Positions 1 through 7,292 of a stretch of 39,046 nt of DNA are shown one piece after another. Position numbers and translations under genes: made by a program. The notes beneath the pieces are model-generated. The model was not told the origin of the DNA and did not search any database. It saw only the letters and a list, made by a program, of their open reading frames with translations. Source of the stretch: an uncultured Muribaculaceae bacterium (GTDB lineage Bacteria > Bacteroidota > Bacteroidia > Bacteroidales > Muribaculaceae). The stretch spans positions 1 to 39,046 of the forward strand of contig CALUMI010000025.1 in the NCBI GenBank assembly GCA_944321725.1, given 5' to 3'. How positions within the stretch are numbered: position 1 is the first letter of the stretch; each line of letters begins with the position of its first letter.

Positions 1-146
1 GCGCAGAGGGCGAAACAGTCAGAGTATATGCAGTTTCCGGCGCTTTGGTTTACGAGGCTGTTGCAAGCGGCAACGAAACTATTTCGCTTGAGAAAGGCAT
101 GTATATAGTAGTAGCAGGGAAAGAGGTAAAGAAGGTAATTTTGTAG
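1..146 (+). CDS. 3' end of a secreted protein with type IX secretion-like C-terminal tail (partial)
   Basis: This is the last 47 codons of a gene that begins before the window, read in the frame starting at base 3 and ending in TAG at 144-146. The peptide runs from VRVYAVSGALVYE through a turn to KGMYIVVAGKEVKKVIL. That layout (V-x-V-Y-x-x-x-G, then K-G-x-Y-I-V, then a basic KKV ending) resembles the short beta-sandwich C-terminal sorting domains that Bacteroidetes use for type IX secretion. The upstream cargo domain is not visible, so its function cannot be given. A hairpin with a T-run follows directly, which fits the end of a transcription unit. The tail identification rests on pattern only; a small beta-domain of another kind is possible. 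Confidence 0.6.
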   Translation, partial: AEGETVRVYAVSGALVYEAVASGNETISLEKGMYIVVAGKEVKKVIL

Positions 147-170
147 TTTGTGACTAATAGGTTTTATCGG

Positions 171-202
171 GCGGGGACGGCGTGAGCCGCTCCCGCTTTT
201 TT
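171..202 (+). terminator. Rho-independent terminator after the first partial gene
   Basis: GC-rich arms at 171-181 and 186-196 pair through GCGGG/CCCGC and CGGC/GCCG with a two-base internal mismatch and a GTGA loop. Six T residues (197-202) follow. It lies 25 bases after the stop of the partial gene and before the manA promoter. Confidence 0.8.
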
Positions 203-343
203 ATGTTCCGGTACAGCGGTCGTGTTTCCGTAGTGCCGCGCTATGATGCCTGTGTGCGACGGCTCATATTTGTAGCGGACAGCAATGATGCCGCGGCGTA
301 ATAAAGAAGGTGAATTTTGGCAAAACAATTTTAAGCGGGCTTG

Positions 344-374
344 TTTGTTTTGCTTTCGATTTCCACTATCTTTG
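344..374 (+). promoter_or_regulatory. manA promoter (Bacteroidetes -33/-7 type)
   Basis: TTTG at 344-347 and TATCTTTG at 367-374 are separated by 19 bases, matching the Bacteroidetes housekeeping promoter pattern. Transcription would begin just downstream, near 378-381. In-frame start codons upstream of this point therefore cannot be used, which sets the manA start at 435. Confidence 0.75.
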
Positions 375-434
375 CACATTGTTTCCTGCCTGTGCGGTGT
401 CAGCCGTATTAATGGCGGCGGAAAAATTGCATGT

Positions 435-1412
435 ATGAGTATAGACGCGATAGCTCCTATAAAATTTGCCCCATATTTCAAGACAGTGCTTTGGGGCGGT
501 GAAAAAATAGCCTCTTATAAAGGCATGGCAACCGATTTGCATAATATCGGCGAAAGTTGGGAACTTTCCTGCTTGGACGGGAAAGAAACGGTTGCCGTAG
601 GCGGAGCATTCGACGGGTTGACGTTGCGGCAGGTGATATGCCGGCTTAAAGAAAGGTTGGTAGGGCAGCATGTCTATGATAAGTTCGGATGTGATTTTCC
701 ACTGCTTATTAAGATAATCGACGCCAAATCAAATTTGTCGTTGCAAGTGCATCCCGACGACCGTGTGGCTAAGATGTTTCATAGCAACGGTTCGGGCAAG
801 ACGGAAATGTGGTATGTCGTGAAAGCCGATGAGGGCGCCAAGATTTATTCCGGATTGCGGGAGAAAATCACGCCGGAGGAATATGAGCGTCGGGTGTCCG
901 ACAATACCATAATGGATGTGGTGGCTTATCATGACTCGCATGACGGCGACTTGTTTTTCCTTCCGGCGGGGCGTATTCATTCGATAGGCGCAGGAAATTT
1001 GTTGGTTGAAGTGCAGCAGGCTTCCGACATTACGTACCGTGTTTATGATTTTGGCAGGCTCGACAGCGACGGCAAGCCGCGCGAGTTGCATACCGAAATG
1101 GCAAAAATGGCAATTAATTATTCCGTTGAGGACAATTATAAGATTGATTACGACAGGTCGCGGCATGGGGAGGTGGATTTGATTGCTTGTGAGTATTTCC
1201 ATGTGCGTCGTGTGATTTCCGATGAGGTGTTTCATGTGGCGTGTGGCGGCGACTCGTTTATGGTTATGATCTGTATAGGCGGCAGGGCAAAGCTGAGATG
1301 CGACAATGCCACGTCAGTGGAACTGCGGCAAGGAGAAACGGCGCTTGTCCCGGCGGAAGTGTCGGCGCTTGACATTATCGGCAATGCCACATTTCTGACG
1401 GTTACTGCCTGA
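435..1412 (+). CDS. manA: Mannose-6-phosphate isomerase, class I
   Basis: Interconverts mannose-6-phosphate and fructose-6-phosphate in the cytoplasm, linking mannose use with supply of GDP-mannose precursors. The 325-residue product is close to the usual length of short class I enzymes. The zinc ligands of the cupin fold are visible: Gln104 and His106 in SLQVHPDD, Glu124 in GKTEMWYVV, and His182 in PAGRIHSIGAG. Arg202 in ITYRVYDFGR lies where the family has its catalytic arginine. The reading frame is open to 285, but the promoter at 344-374 lies inside that extension, so the start at 435 (MSIDAIAPI) is chosen. It also matches the family's N-terminus, followed by the typical W-G-G segment. 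A probable porin gene follows after 39 bases with no terminator between, so the two are likely co-transcribed. Confidence 0.95.
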   Translation: MSIDAIAPIKFAPYFKTVLWGGEKIASYKGMATDLHNIGESWELSCLDGKETVAVGGAFDGLTLRQVICRLKERLVGQHVYDKFGCDFPLLIKIIDAKSNLSLQVHPDDRVAKMFHSNGSGKTEMWYVVKADEGAKIYSGLREKITPEEYERRVSDNTIMDVVAYHDSHDGDLFFLPAGRIHSIGAGNLLVEVQQASDITYRVYDFGRLDSDGKPRELHTEMAKMAINYSVEDNYKIDYDRSRHGEVDLIACEYFHVRRVISDEVFHVACGGDSFMVMICIGGRAKLRCDNATSVELRQGETALVPAEVSALDIIGNATFLTVTA

Positions 1413-1451
1413 AGATTGCTTTAAGGAATAAATACAGTTTGAGTATCAGTT

Positions 1452-2525
1452 ATGGAATTAATAATGACACGCTTGTCAAAACGTGCTGTTACAACGTTGT
1501 CGCTCTTGTATTTTTGTGCGTTTGCGGAGGGTAAGGATTCAGTCGTTTCGGAATGGAACGTTTCTTTTCAAACAGAAGGGCAGTGGAATATTTCCGGCGG
1601 AAAAGCGGGATGGGTAAATCTTTTGGAGGCCGGGATTGATTTGGAGTTGTGGGATGATGGCGGAATGGAGGTGGCGGCATTGTCGTCGTATGCGACGGGG
1701 ACACCTGTAGTTGATGATGTGCAGGGCTATTCTAATCTTGACGCCGGTGAGGATAAGGCTTTTCGTCTGATGAAAGCCGGAATAGGACATACATTCGATG
1801 ATAAATTTTATGTGTTTGCGGGATTGCGCAGCATGGATGAGGATTATTTTAATACTCCAATCACCTCGTTTTTTACGGGTTCTTCGTATGGGATTTTTCC
1901 TGTGGTTTCAATGGAGTATGAGGTGCCCACATTTCCTTTGTCGGCATTGTCTTTGCACGTGGAGTATAGTCCGGATGATAATTGGACTGTCAGAGAAAGC
2001 CTTTATAATGGCGTGGCGTCCGACAGGCTTGGCCGCCAATTCCGTTTTTGTCCTGCTTCCGACGGGTTGCTGAATATAGGCTCTGTCACTTATGCGCATG
2101 AGGAAGACGACGATGAGATGTCACCGGTGTATTCGTTGGGATATATTTTGGAATTTGGCGGAGGGGAAGGCGGTGTAAAGTCGAGCTATTGGGCTAATTT
2201 GGAGCAGCCTGTGGCAGAGATAGGAGAATCGGTGGTCAGTGTCATGCTGCAAGGTGGGTATTGCCAACGGGCAGTTGAGGAGAGCAGGGGATATGCCGCT
2301 GGCGCTTTGTTGGTGTCGGATATTTCCAAACTTGATTTTTCTGTTGGATTGGCCGCGAACCGCGCTTTTTCTGTTGCTGGCGCAGACGAGACAGATGTTG
2401 AGTTGATGGTTGATGTGCCTGTTTGGGAATATGTGTCTGTGCAGCCGGCAGTGCATTGTGTCATAGGTGACGGCTCATGCAATGTCGTCGGATTGTTGAG
2501 AGTGGTTTTTGAAATAGGAGGTTAG
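1452..2525 (+). CDS. Probable carbohydrate-selective porin (OprB-like)
   Basis: An exported protein of 357 residues (353 if translation begins at the second ATG, 1464). It starts with a signal peptide with basic residues RLSKR, a hydrophobic stretch and likely cleavage near AFAEG. The rest alternates short amphipathic stretches rich in aromatic residues and Gly, as in an outer-membrane beta barrel. Segments such as FYVFAGLRSMDEDYFNTP and SYGIFPVVSMEYEVP, then a 'displayed surface' stretch ending WTVRESLYNG, resemble the OprB carbohydrate porin family, which lets sugars diffuse through the outer membrane. Position directly behind manA fits a role in sugar entry. There is no clear terminal aromatic residue: the protein ends EIGG. 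The family call is by resemblance only and could be a different barrel. The 3' end overlaps the convergent apbE by 4 bases. Confidence 0.6.
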   Translation: MELIMTRLSKRAVTTLSLLYFCAFAEGKDSVVSEWNVSFQTEGQWNISGGKAGWVNLLEAGIDLELWDDGGMEVAALSSYATGTPVVDDVQGYSNLDAGEDKAFRLMKAGIGHTFDDKFYVFAGLRSMDEDYFNTPITSFFTGSSYGIFPVVSMEYEVPTFPLSALSLHVEYSPDDNWTVRESLYNGVASDRLGRQFRFCPASDGLLNIGSVTYAHEEDDDEMSPVYSLGYILEFGGGEGGVKSSYWANLEQPVAEIGESVVSVMLQGGYCQRAVEESRGYAAGALLVSDISKLDFSVGLAANRAFSVAGADETDVELMVDVPVWEYVSVQPAVHCVIGDGSCNVVGLLRVVFEIGG

Positions 2526-3556
2526 TCCGCTTGTTTTAAATCCGGGAAATTGGGGCTTCTCCAAATGTTGTAGTCTTTTGTTTCGCTGCCTGACGTAATC
2601 AGCATGGCTGAGATTTCGGGATGCTGTCCGATTAATTTTTTTGAGCGTTCAAATCCTAAAACCATAAATGTTGTGGCGTAGGCGTCGGCTGTCATGCAGT
2701 CGCGGGCAATAACCGTCGCGCTCAACACGTCGGATTGCTTTGGCATTCCGGAAAGCGGGTCGATGGTGTGTGCCACTTTGTTGCCTGACTTGTCGGTGCG
2801 GTAGTTGCGGTAATTGCCGGAAGTGGCTATTCCGCAGTTGCTTGTTTCGATTATTCCTGCCGAGCGGTGTATTACGGTGTCGTTGGCGTCCACAGGCTTG
2901 TCGATTGATATTTTCCATTTTGTGTTGTCGGGATTTTGCCCTTTTGCGACTATCTCGCCTCCGATTTCCACCAAATAGTTGGTGACACCGTTGCGCTCAA
3001 GCATCTTACCGACTTCATCGCATCCCATCCCTTTAGCTATCGCGCTGAAATTAAATGTGACGCGTTTGTCGGATTTAACCAATCTCACGCCGTCCAATCT
3101 CGTTTTACTGATGCCTACGAATTGCAAGATGGAATCTACTGCGAGGCTGTCCGTACGAGCAGTGTTTTCGTAGCCGAATCCCCAAAGATTGACCAACGGC
3201 GATACCGTTGGGTCAAACGCTCCGCCGCTTTCATTGTTGATTTCAACAGAGCGGTTGTAGAGTGTGAGCAGATATGTGTCGAGTGTGTCGGTAAGATTTT
3301 CATTGATTGCCGTCAACCGCGATTTTTTATTGAACGGCGATACGCTCATTTCCACTTCTCTCAATACCGAGATAATGGAGTCGGAAAGATTGGTATGGTG
3401 AAAATATTTGATGTTGTATTCCGTGTTCCACACCATTCCTGAGTTGACTATCCATTTTTTGCGTTCCGGCGATATTGAAAAGATTACTATGATTCCGATT
3501 ATTCCTAATATGGCAAGGACTATGGCCCTGTTTCTTCTGTAGTTGGGATTATTCAT
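2522..3556 (-). CDS. apbE: FAD:protein FMN transferase (ApbE)
   Basis: Transfers FMN from FAD to a threonine of target proteins such as Na+-pumping NADH:quinone reductase or Rnf subunits, acting outside the inner membrane. The 344-residue protein has an N-terminal membrane anchor (about residues 11-27, no lipobox cysteine) followed by the ApbE domain. Family motifs appear in order: MSVSPFNKKSRL (70-81), GGAFDPTVSPL (111-121), SAIAKGMGCD (171-180), EIGGEI (197-202), ATSGNYRN (244-251), HTIDP (263-267), and the metal-binding ADAYAT (290-295). No flavinylation target is encoded in this window. Its stop codon overlaps that of the convergent porin. It is divergent from the DJ-1 gene across 145 bases in which I see no clear promoter match. 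Confidence 0.93.
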   Translation of the reverse strand: MNNPNYRRNRAIVLAILGIIGIIVIFSISPERKKWIVNSGMVWNTEYNIKYFHHTNLSDSIISVLREVEMSVSPFNKKSRLTAINENLTDTLDTYLLTLYNRSVEINNESGGAFDPTVSPLVNLWGFGYENTARTDSLAVDSILQFVGISKTRLDGVRLVKSDKRVTFNFSAIAKGMGCDEVGKMLERNGVTNYLVEIGGEIVAKGQNPDNTKWKISIDKPVDANDTVIHRSAGIIETSNCGIATSGNYRNYRTDKSGNKVAHTIDPLSGMPKQSDVLSATVIARDCMTADAYATTFMVLGFERSKKLIGQHPEISAMLITSGSETKDYNIWRSPNFPDLKQAD

Positions 3557-3701
3557 TTTGATATGATAATGCTGTATTATTGTGCAAAATTATAATTTTT
3601 TGCGTGTAAAAGTTTGGAAAGAGAAAATTTATACATATTTTTACATGACAAAACACTCCATTAATATATGTTTTTTTGTTAAACCACTAATATTCAGATT
3701 T

Positions 3702-4280
3702 ATGAAAACGTCTTATTTGTTTTTGGCAACAGGTTTCGAGGAGATAGAGGCCATAGGAACCGTAGATGTGCTCAGACGAGGGGGATTGGATGTGAAAACG
3801 GTATCGATCTCCGATTCTCTTGAGGTAGTCGGGGCACATTCAGTGAAGGTGATAGCTGATGCTCTTATCAGCGAAACAGACATATCGGATGCGGAGTGGC
3901 TGATTTTGCCGGGCGGTATGCCGGGCGCAACCAATCTGTATGGCTGTGCGGCTTTGCGCAAGATGCTTTCGGAGCATTATGCAAAAGGCGGAAAGATTGG
4001 GGCTATATGCGCTTCGCCGGCGGTAGTGCTCGGACAAATGGGATTTCTTGAGGGAAAAGAGGCCACCTGTTATCCGGGATTTGAGGATATGTGCAAAGGT
4101 GCAAAGATGATTGACGCCCGCGGTGTTGTAGACGGCAACATTGTTACAGCAAACGGCCCCTCGTCGACGTTTAATCTCGATTATGAGATTTTGAAAATTG
4201 AATTGGGAAAAATGCGTGCGGATAAGGTGATGAATGACATGTTGCTTTATCCTCATCAGAAAATCAATGAATACTATTGA
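3702..4280 (+). CDS. DJ-1/PfpI family protein (YajL/ThiJ-like)
   Basis: A 192-residue cytoplasmic protein of the DJ-1 branch of the class I glutamine-amidotransferase-like superfamily. Members are linked to oxidative-stress protection and to glyoxalase, deglycase or chaperone activities; which applies here cannot be told from sequence. The reactive cysteine is Cys103 in GAICASP at the nucleophile elbow, with the partner Glu16 in GFEEIEAI and the LPGGMPG loop at 69-75. CYPGFE at 123-128 is typical of the YajL/DJ-1 group. The frame is open upstream to 3582, but that extension is AT-rich and lacks family similarity, so the start at 3702 (MKTSYLFLATGFEE) is used. It is followed by a strong bidirectional hairpin terminator. 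Confidence 0.9.
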   Translation: MKTSYLFLATGFEEIEAIGTVDVLRRGGLDVKTVSISDSLEVVGAHSVKVIADALISETDISDAEWLILPGGMPGATNLYGCAALRKMLSEHYAKGGKIGAICASPAVVLGQMGFLEGKEATCYPGFEDMCKGAKMIDARGVVDGNIVTANGPSSTFNLDYEILKIELGKMRADKVMNDMLLYPHQKINEYY

Positions 4281-4302
4281 TTTTAGCCGTGGGCTAAAGG
4301 TT

Positions 4303-4336
4303 AAGGGCTACAGGCTTGTTTCGACCTGTAGCCCTT
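4303..4336. terminator. Bidirectional terminator between DJ-1 gene and guaD
   Basis: A perfect 12-base inverted repeat with arms AAGGGCTACAGG (4303-4314) and CCTGTAGCCCTT (4325-4336) and a 10-base loop. It sits between two convergent genes, 22 bases past the DJ-1 stop and 38 bases past the guaD stop. Runs of T occur on the plus side, so it may serve both genes. Confidence 0.8.
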
Positions 4337-4374
4337 TGTGTCTAATTTTATGTGTCTTTGACTGTTGTTGTCCG

Positions 4375-4878
4375 CTAATATTTTGTTTTGTCGGGTTTGG
4401 CCTGCCATGCGCTGAATGCGTCTATAGCGTCGGTCCCGGCAATGTGGACGCATGGAATGGAGCGTTCAGATTGTGGTTTGTCCAATTCTTCATATATGAA
4501 TTTGTCGCTGAAATCGATTGCGTCGGCATCCTCTTTTGTGTTGCCATAATAGATGCGTGACACTCCTGCCCAATAGAGTGCGCTCAAACACATCGGGCAC
4601 GGTTCGCACGAGGTATAGATGTAGCAGCCGTCGAGCTTGAATGTCCCTAATTTGCGACAGGCTTTGCGGATGGCGTTGACTTCGGCGTGTGCCGTGGGGT
4701 CGTTGTCGATAGTGACGGAATTGTTGGCTTCGGCTATAATTTCACCGTCTTTCACTATTACAGCTCCAAATGGTCCTCCGCCTTCGCCAACGCTGCGCAA
4801 CGCTATATCGGAGGCCGTTTTCAGAAATTGCAGGTCTTTTTCGGTTATATCGATGCTCTTTTTCATCTCGTTTGTCAT
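4375..4878 (-). CDS. guaD: Guanine deaminase (cytidine-deaminase fold)
   Basis: Hydrolyses guanine to xanthine and ammonia in purine salvage. The 167-residue protein carries the zinc site of the CMP/dCMP deaminase family: HAEVNAI (His64, with Glu66 as proton shuttle) and SCEPCPMCL (Cys91 and Cys94). It resembles the small Bacillus-type guanine deaminase along its whole length, including GGPFGAVIVKDG, NDPTAHAE, the FIYEELDKP segment, and an ending with Trp and a terminal Lys-Tyr. That favours guanine over tRNA adenosine deaminase (TadA) or cytosine. Start at 4878 gives MTNEMKK; the internal ATG at 4866 is an alternative. A promoter and an 18-base palindrome lie directly upstream, suggesting a repressor. 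Confidence 0.88.
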   Translation of the reverse strand: MTNEMKKSIDITEKDLQFLKTASDIALRSVGEGGGPFGAVIVKDGEIIAEANNSVTIDNDPTAHAEVNAIRKACRKLGTFKLDGCYIYTSCEPCPMCLSALYWAGVSRIYYGNTKEDADAIDFSDKFIYEELDKPQSERSIPCVHIAGTDAIDAFSAWQAKPDKTKY

Positions 4879-4888
4879 TAGCGTATTG

Positions 4889-4922
4889 CAAATATAGTGA
4901 AAGGTAAGCGCAAAGTTTCAAA
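4889..4922 (-). promoter_or_regulatory. guaD promoter
   Basis: On the minus strand TATATTTG (4896-4889) matches TAnnTTTG exactly, and a TTTG (4922-4919) lies 22 bases upstream, slightly longer than usual spacing. The start codon of guaD is 10 bases below the -7 element, so the leader would be very short. Confidence 0.6.
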
Positions 4923-4933
4923 CTTGTTTGAAA
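4916..4933. promoter_or_regulatory. 18-base palindrome overlapping the guaD -33 element
   Basis: TTTCAAAC (4916-4923), a TT centre, and GTTTGAAA (4926-4933) form a perfect inverted repeat. It covers the -33 TTTG of the guaD promoter, the position expected for a repressor operator. An alternative role is a weak hairpin at the end of the luxR-type transcript, but there is no T-run after it and the loop would be very small. Confidence 0.45.
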
Positions 4934-4989
4934 AACTTTGCCGAACCGCGTCCTATATTATTTAAAAATATTGAAAGCCTAATACTTAT

Positions 4990-5757
4990 TTAATGAATCA
5001 AGTTCAAGCGAACGGCAATTTCAACAGCTGCCGCAGTATTGCTGACTTGTAATGCCGCAAGAATGTTTTGCCTGTGACGATAGACCGTATTTACTGATAT
5101 ATTCAGGATGTCTGCGATTTGCTTGCTGCTTTGCCCTTTCGCCAATAACGATATCACGTCTTTCTCTCGTACTGAAAGTATAGTTTTGTCAAGCTGTTTG
5201 TATTTGTCGGATAATACAGTCTCACCGGTTTTGTTGTTGATTATTTCGCGAATTATATGTTTGTTGTTTTCAACAAAAGGAGTATAGAGGCACAGTGCCA
5301 GCCAAATGCTTCCGTTTGGGAAACTTTCCAAATAGTAAGATTGATGGAGAATAGGAATGTTTTCTTGGTTTGTCGTTTTGAAATGAAGAGAATTGAGCAT
5401 ACAATAATATGGTTGCTCACTGATAGGCAATGATTTTTGCAATTGGAAGAAGCGCAGTTCTAATATATGCCGTTCGATTAGTTCCTCATGCGGTACATGC
5501 TTGAAAATAATTTCTTCGAAAGCTGAAGATTCTTTTATTGAATTGTTTTCTAATCCTATTTTATTGCCAAAAGCTCCGGAATAAATGTAGCTGATGTCTT
5601 TTTGGTAGTCGGATAGGACTGCGATGCCATTTCCTGTTTCTGCAAAGGATTGTGCCAATAATTTTCTTTGTGTCAATATTCCGGAATTGCCATTCTCTAA
5701 TTCGCAAAAATCTTGTTCTGTAAAAAGTTTCTTTAATTTTTGTTCTTGGGCATACAT
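4990..5757 (-). CDS. LuxR-type HTH transcriptional regulator
   Basis: A 255-residue DNA-binding protein. The C-terminal domain (about 194-255) is a LuxR/FixJ-type helix-turn-helix: LSVREKDVISLLAKGQSSKQ, then IADILNISVNTVYRHRQNIL, with the conserved Glu of the first helix, Gly-x-Ser, and the T-V-x-x-H recognition helix. The first 190 residues contain no receiver aspartate pattern; they look like a small PAS-like sensor region, as in several Bacteroidetes LuxR regulators, but this is uncertain. The gene is divergent from the DUF1349 lipoprotein across 154 bases, which makes that gene a plausible target. It runs towards guaD, with 111 bases between. I see no well-matched promoter for it. Confidence 0.85.
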   Translation of the reverse strand: MYAQEQKLKKLFTEQDFCELENGNSGILTQRKLLAQSFAETGNGIAVLSDYQKDISYIYSGAFGNKIGLENNSIKESSAFEEIIFKHVPHEELIERHILELRFFQLQKSLPISEQPYYCMLNSLHFKTTNQENIPILHQSYYLESFPNGSIWLALCLYTPFVENNKHIIREIINNKTGETVLSDKYKQLDKTILSVREKDVISLLAKGQSSKQIADILNISVNTVYRHRQNILAALQVSNTAAAVEIAVRLNLIH

Positions 5758-5782
5758 ATAATGAAAATGGCTAATTTTAACT

Positions 5783-5814
5783 ATTGTGCATCATCTGCGG
5801 CTGCTTTAATTTTG
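5783..5814 (+). promoter_or_regulatory. Promoter of the DUF1349 lipoprotein gene
   Basis: ATTG at 5783-5786 (one base off TTTG) and TAATTTTG at 5807-5814 are separated by 20 bases. Transcription would begin near 5818-5821, leaving a leader of about 90 bases before the ATG at 5912. No structured RNA element was recognised in that leader. Confidence 0.55.
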
Positions 5815-5911
5815 CATTGTAAAAGATTATCCGAATATGCTATAATACAGGCGCAAAGATAATGTAAAGCATCTGTAAATGAATAAAAATTAATTATAAA
5901 ATAAGGAAGAT

Positions 5912-6637
5912 ATGAAGAAAACGATTGTATTATTGGTTTTTGCCGGAATGTTTGCGACGCAAGGCTGTATGCAAAAAACTGTAGGGCAAATGGAGGATTG
6001 TGATGTGTCTGTTGCGAATATTTCAGACTGTGATGTCCGTTTTAATGGAATATCTTTTACCGGAGCCATTAATGGCGCGGATTCTTGTGTGGCTGTGAAA
6101 GGCGACAGCATCCTCGAATTTAGTTGTGTGGAAAAGCGTGATTTTTTTCGGGATCCTAATGGGGCGGTAAGCGACAATGCCCCAATATTGCTTTCCGCGA
6201 TAGACAACACAAAACCGTTTACTTTTACAGCAAAAGTCACTCCCGGATTTACTAAGGAAGGAACGTATAATGCTGCCGATATTTTTGTATATGCCAATGA
6301 CACTTTGTGGCATAAACTTGCTTTTGAGCAGGACGAGCGTGGCAATCACCGCATAGTTACAGTCAGGACTATAGGGACTTCCGACGATAATAATCATGAA
6401 AAAATTGATTCTGCATCTGTATATTTGCGCTTTTCTTCTGACACGCATACGCTGGCAAGTTATTATTCGTTTGACAAGAACGAGTGGTATATGGTCAGAC
6501 TTTATAAAAACAATTATCCAGACAGCCTGTGGGTTGGTATTTCAAGCCAATGCCCAAAAACAGGAATTTGTAAAAGTGTTTTCGAGGATATTTCGTTAGA
6601 GCAAAAATCGGTAACAGATTTCCGTATGGGGAATTGA
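5912..6637 (+). CDS. DUF1349-type lipoprotein (concanavalin A-like fold)
   Basis: A 241-residue lipoprotein: lipobox ATQGC with Cys19 as the lipidated residue after a short hydrophobic signal. The mature part matches the DUF1349 family, a concanavalin A-like jelly roll often found with glycan-related proteins. Visible blocks include DFFRDPNG, APILLSAIDNTKPFTF, KLAFEQDERG, IVTVRTIGTSDD, YYSFDKNEWYMVRLYKN, LWVGISSQCP and the closing TDFRMGN. The charged motif FEQDERG and the TSDD-NH segment are typical of the family. No enzymatic residues can be assigned; carbohydrate binding is plausible but unproven. It is transcribed alone, with its own promoter upstream and a hairpin terminator 23 bases past the stop, and lies opposite a LuxR-type regulator. 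Confidence 0.8.
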   Translation: MKKTIVLLVFAGMFATQGCMQKTVGQMEDCDVSVANISDCDVRFNGISFTGAINGADSCVAVKGDSILEFSCVEKRDFFRDPNGAVSDNAPILLSAIDNTKPFTFTAKVTPGFTKEGTYNAADIFVYANDTLWHKLAFEQDERGNHRIVTVRTIGTSDDNNHEKIDSASVYLRFSSDTHTLASYYSFDKNEWYMVRLYKNNYPDSLWVGISSQCPKTGICKSVFEDISLEQKSVTDFRMGN

Positions 6638-6660
6638 TTAATATAGTTGGGTAGCATATA

Positions 6661-6707
6661 TGGAACGCTTCGTAAGATTTTTTCTTATGCGGCGTTCCAT
6701 TTTCTTT
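6661..6707. terminator. Terminator after the DUF1349 gene
   Basis: Arms TGGAACGC (6661-6668) and GCGTTCCA (6692-6699) are perfect, and inner arms CGTAAG and CTTATG add further pairing with one G-U pair and a T-rich loop. TTTTCTTTT follows on the plus strand. It sits between convergent genes and could also act on the HxlR transcript. Confidence 0.75.
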
Positions 6708-6736
6708 TACTTTAGTTATTGGTGTTTAATGGCGGG

Positions 6737-7114
6737 CTATTTTTTTGCGTTTGCCTTTTTCCGGTCTTTCATAATAGCGTCTTTATTCTCTATTGCCCAT
6801 TTCATTAAAGCGTCTATGTGAGGGAGCAGTGTATGTGTGCGCTGTGTCAGCGCATACTCTACTCTTGGAGGTACTTCGGGATACACGGTGCGGGTGACAT
6901 ATCCGTCGTCTTCCAACGTGCGCAGGGTCACAGTCAGCATCTTTTGCGATATGTCGGGTATTTCGCGCTGCAATTCTTTGAAGCGTATGGTCGATTTGTC
7001 GGCCTTGTTCAGCGTATAAATGACTAAAAGCGACCATTTGTCGCAGAGTTTTGATAAGATATTGCGTATCGGGCAATCCGGAAATACGGCATCTTCTATC
7101 ATTGTTCTGTCCAT
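6737..7114 (-). CDS. HxlR-type winged-helix regulator
   Basis: A 125-residue dimeric winged-helix regulator of the HxlR family, many of which sense electrophiles, quinones or redox change through an N-terminal cysteine. That cysteine is present (Cys14 in DCPIRNIL). Family blocks follow: CDKWSLLVIYTL, RFKELQREIPDISQKMLTVTLRTLEDDGYVTR (winged helix), and YPEVPPRVEYALT. The C-terminal tail is lysine-rich (DRKKANAKK). It is divergent from an exported MBL-like protein. The 244 bases between them hold well-matched promoters for both genes and repeats of CTACTTAC placed over promoter elements, so I infer repression of itself and of its neighbour. Confidence 0.92.
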   Translation of the reverse strand: MDRTMIEDAVFPDCPIRNILSKLCDKWSLLVIYTLNKADKSTIRFKELQREIPDISQKMLTVTLRTLEDDGYVTRTVYPEVPPRVEYALTQRTHTLLPHIDALMKWAIENKDAIMKDRKKANAKK

Positions 7115-7140
7115 AATATAATGTGTTTCAAATCACTCTA

Positions 7141-7172
7141 CAAAGGTAAGTAGATTTCTTTAAAGCGGCAAA
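7141..7172 (-). promoter_or_regulatory. Promoter of the HxlR gene
   Basis: On the minus strand, TTTG (7172-7169) and TACCTTTG (7148-7141) are spaced 20 bases apart, a full match to the Bacteroidetes pattern. The -7 element shares bases with the operator-like repeat GTAAGTAG at 7146-7153, which suggests autoregulation. Confidence 0.75.
7146..7153. repeat. HxlR operator-like repeat, copy 1 (over hxlR -7)
   Basis: GTAAGTAG is the exact reverse complement of CTACTTAC at 7240-7247, 86 bases away, and overlaps the -7 box of the hxlR promoter. Inferred binding site of the divergent regulator. Confidence 0.45.
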
Positions 7173-7234
7173 AAACTTTTTTTTAAAAAAATTACCTTTC
7201 TAATTTGTTGGCAATCAGCAATGCTTTCATAGGG

Positions 7235-7264
7235 GTAAGCTACTTACGCCTGCGAACCTACTTG
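7235..7264. repeat. HxlR operator-like repeats, copies 2 and 3 (upstream of MBL-like gene)
   Basis: GTAAGCTACTTAC at 7235-7247 is itself an inverted repeat (GTAAG/CTTAC with a 3-base centre) and contains CTACTTAC at 7240-7247. A second near copy, CCTACTTG, lies at 7257-7264 and includes the -33 box of the downstream promoter. Placement suggests that bound HxlR protein blocks polymerase. Confidence 0.45.
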
Positions 7265-7292
7265 TTTTGTCAATAATTGCGTGTTACTTTTG
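7261..7292 (+). promoter_or_regulatory. Promoter of the MBL-like exported protein gene
   Basis: CTTG at 7261-7264 and TACTTTTG at 7285-7292 are 20 bases apart. Transcription would begin near 7296-7299, so the usable start codons of the gene are those at 7359-7365 rather than any upstream in-frame codon. Confidence 0.7.

Noticed and set aside
285..434. Upstream extension of manA in the same frame
   Set aside because: The promoter at 344-374 lies inside it, and the peptide has no ManA similarity before residue MSIDAIAPI.
3582..3701. Upstream extension of the DJ-1/PfpI gene
   Set aside because: AT-rich, aromatic/Lys-rich translation with no family similarity; the family N-terminus begins at 3702.
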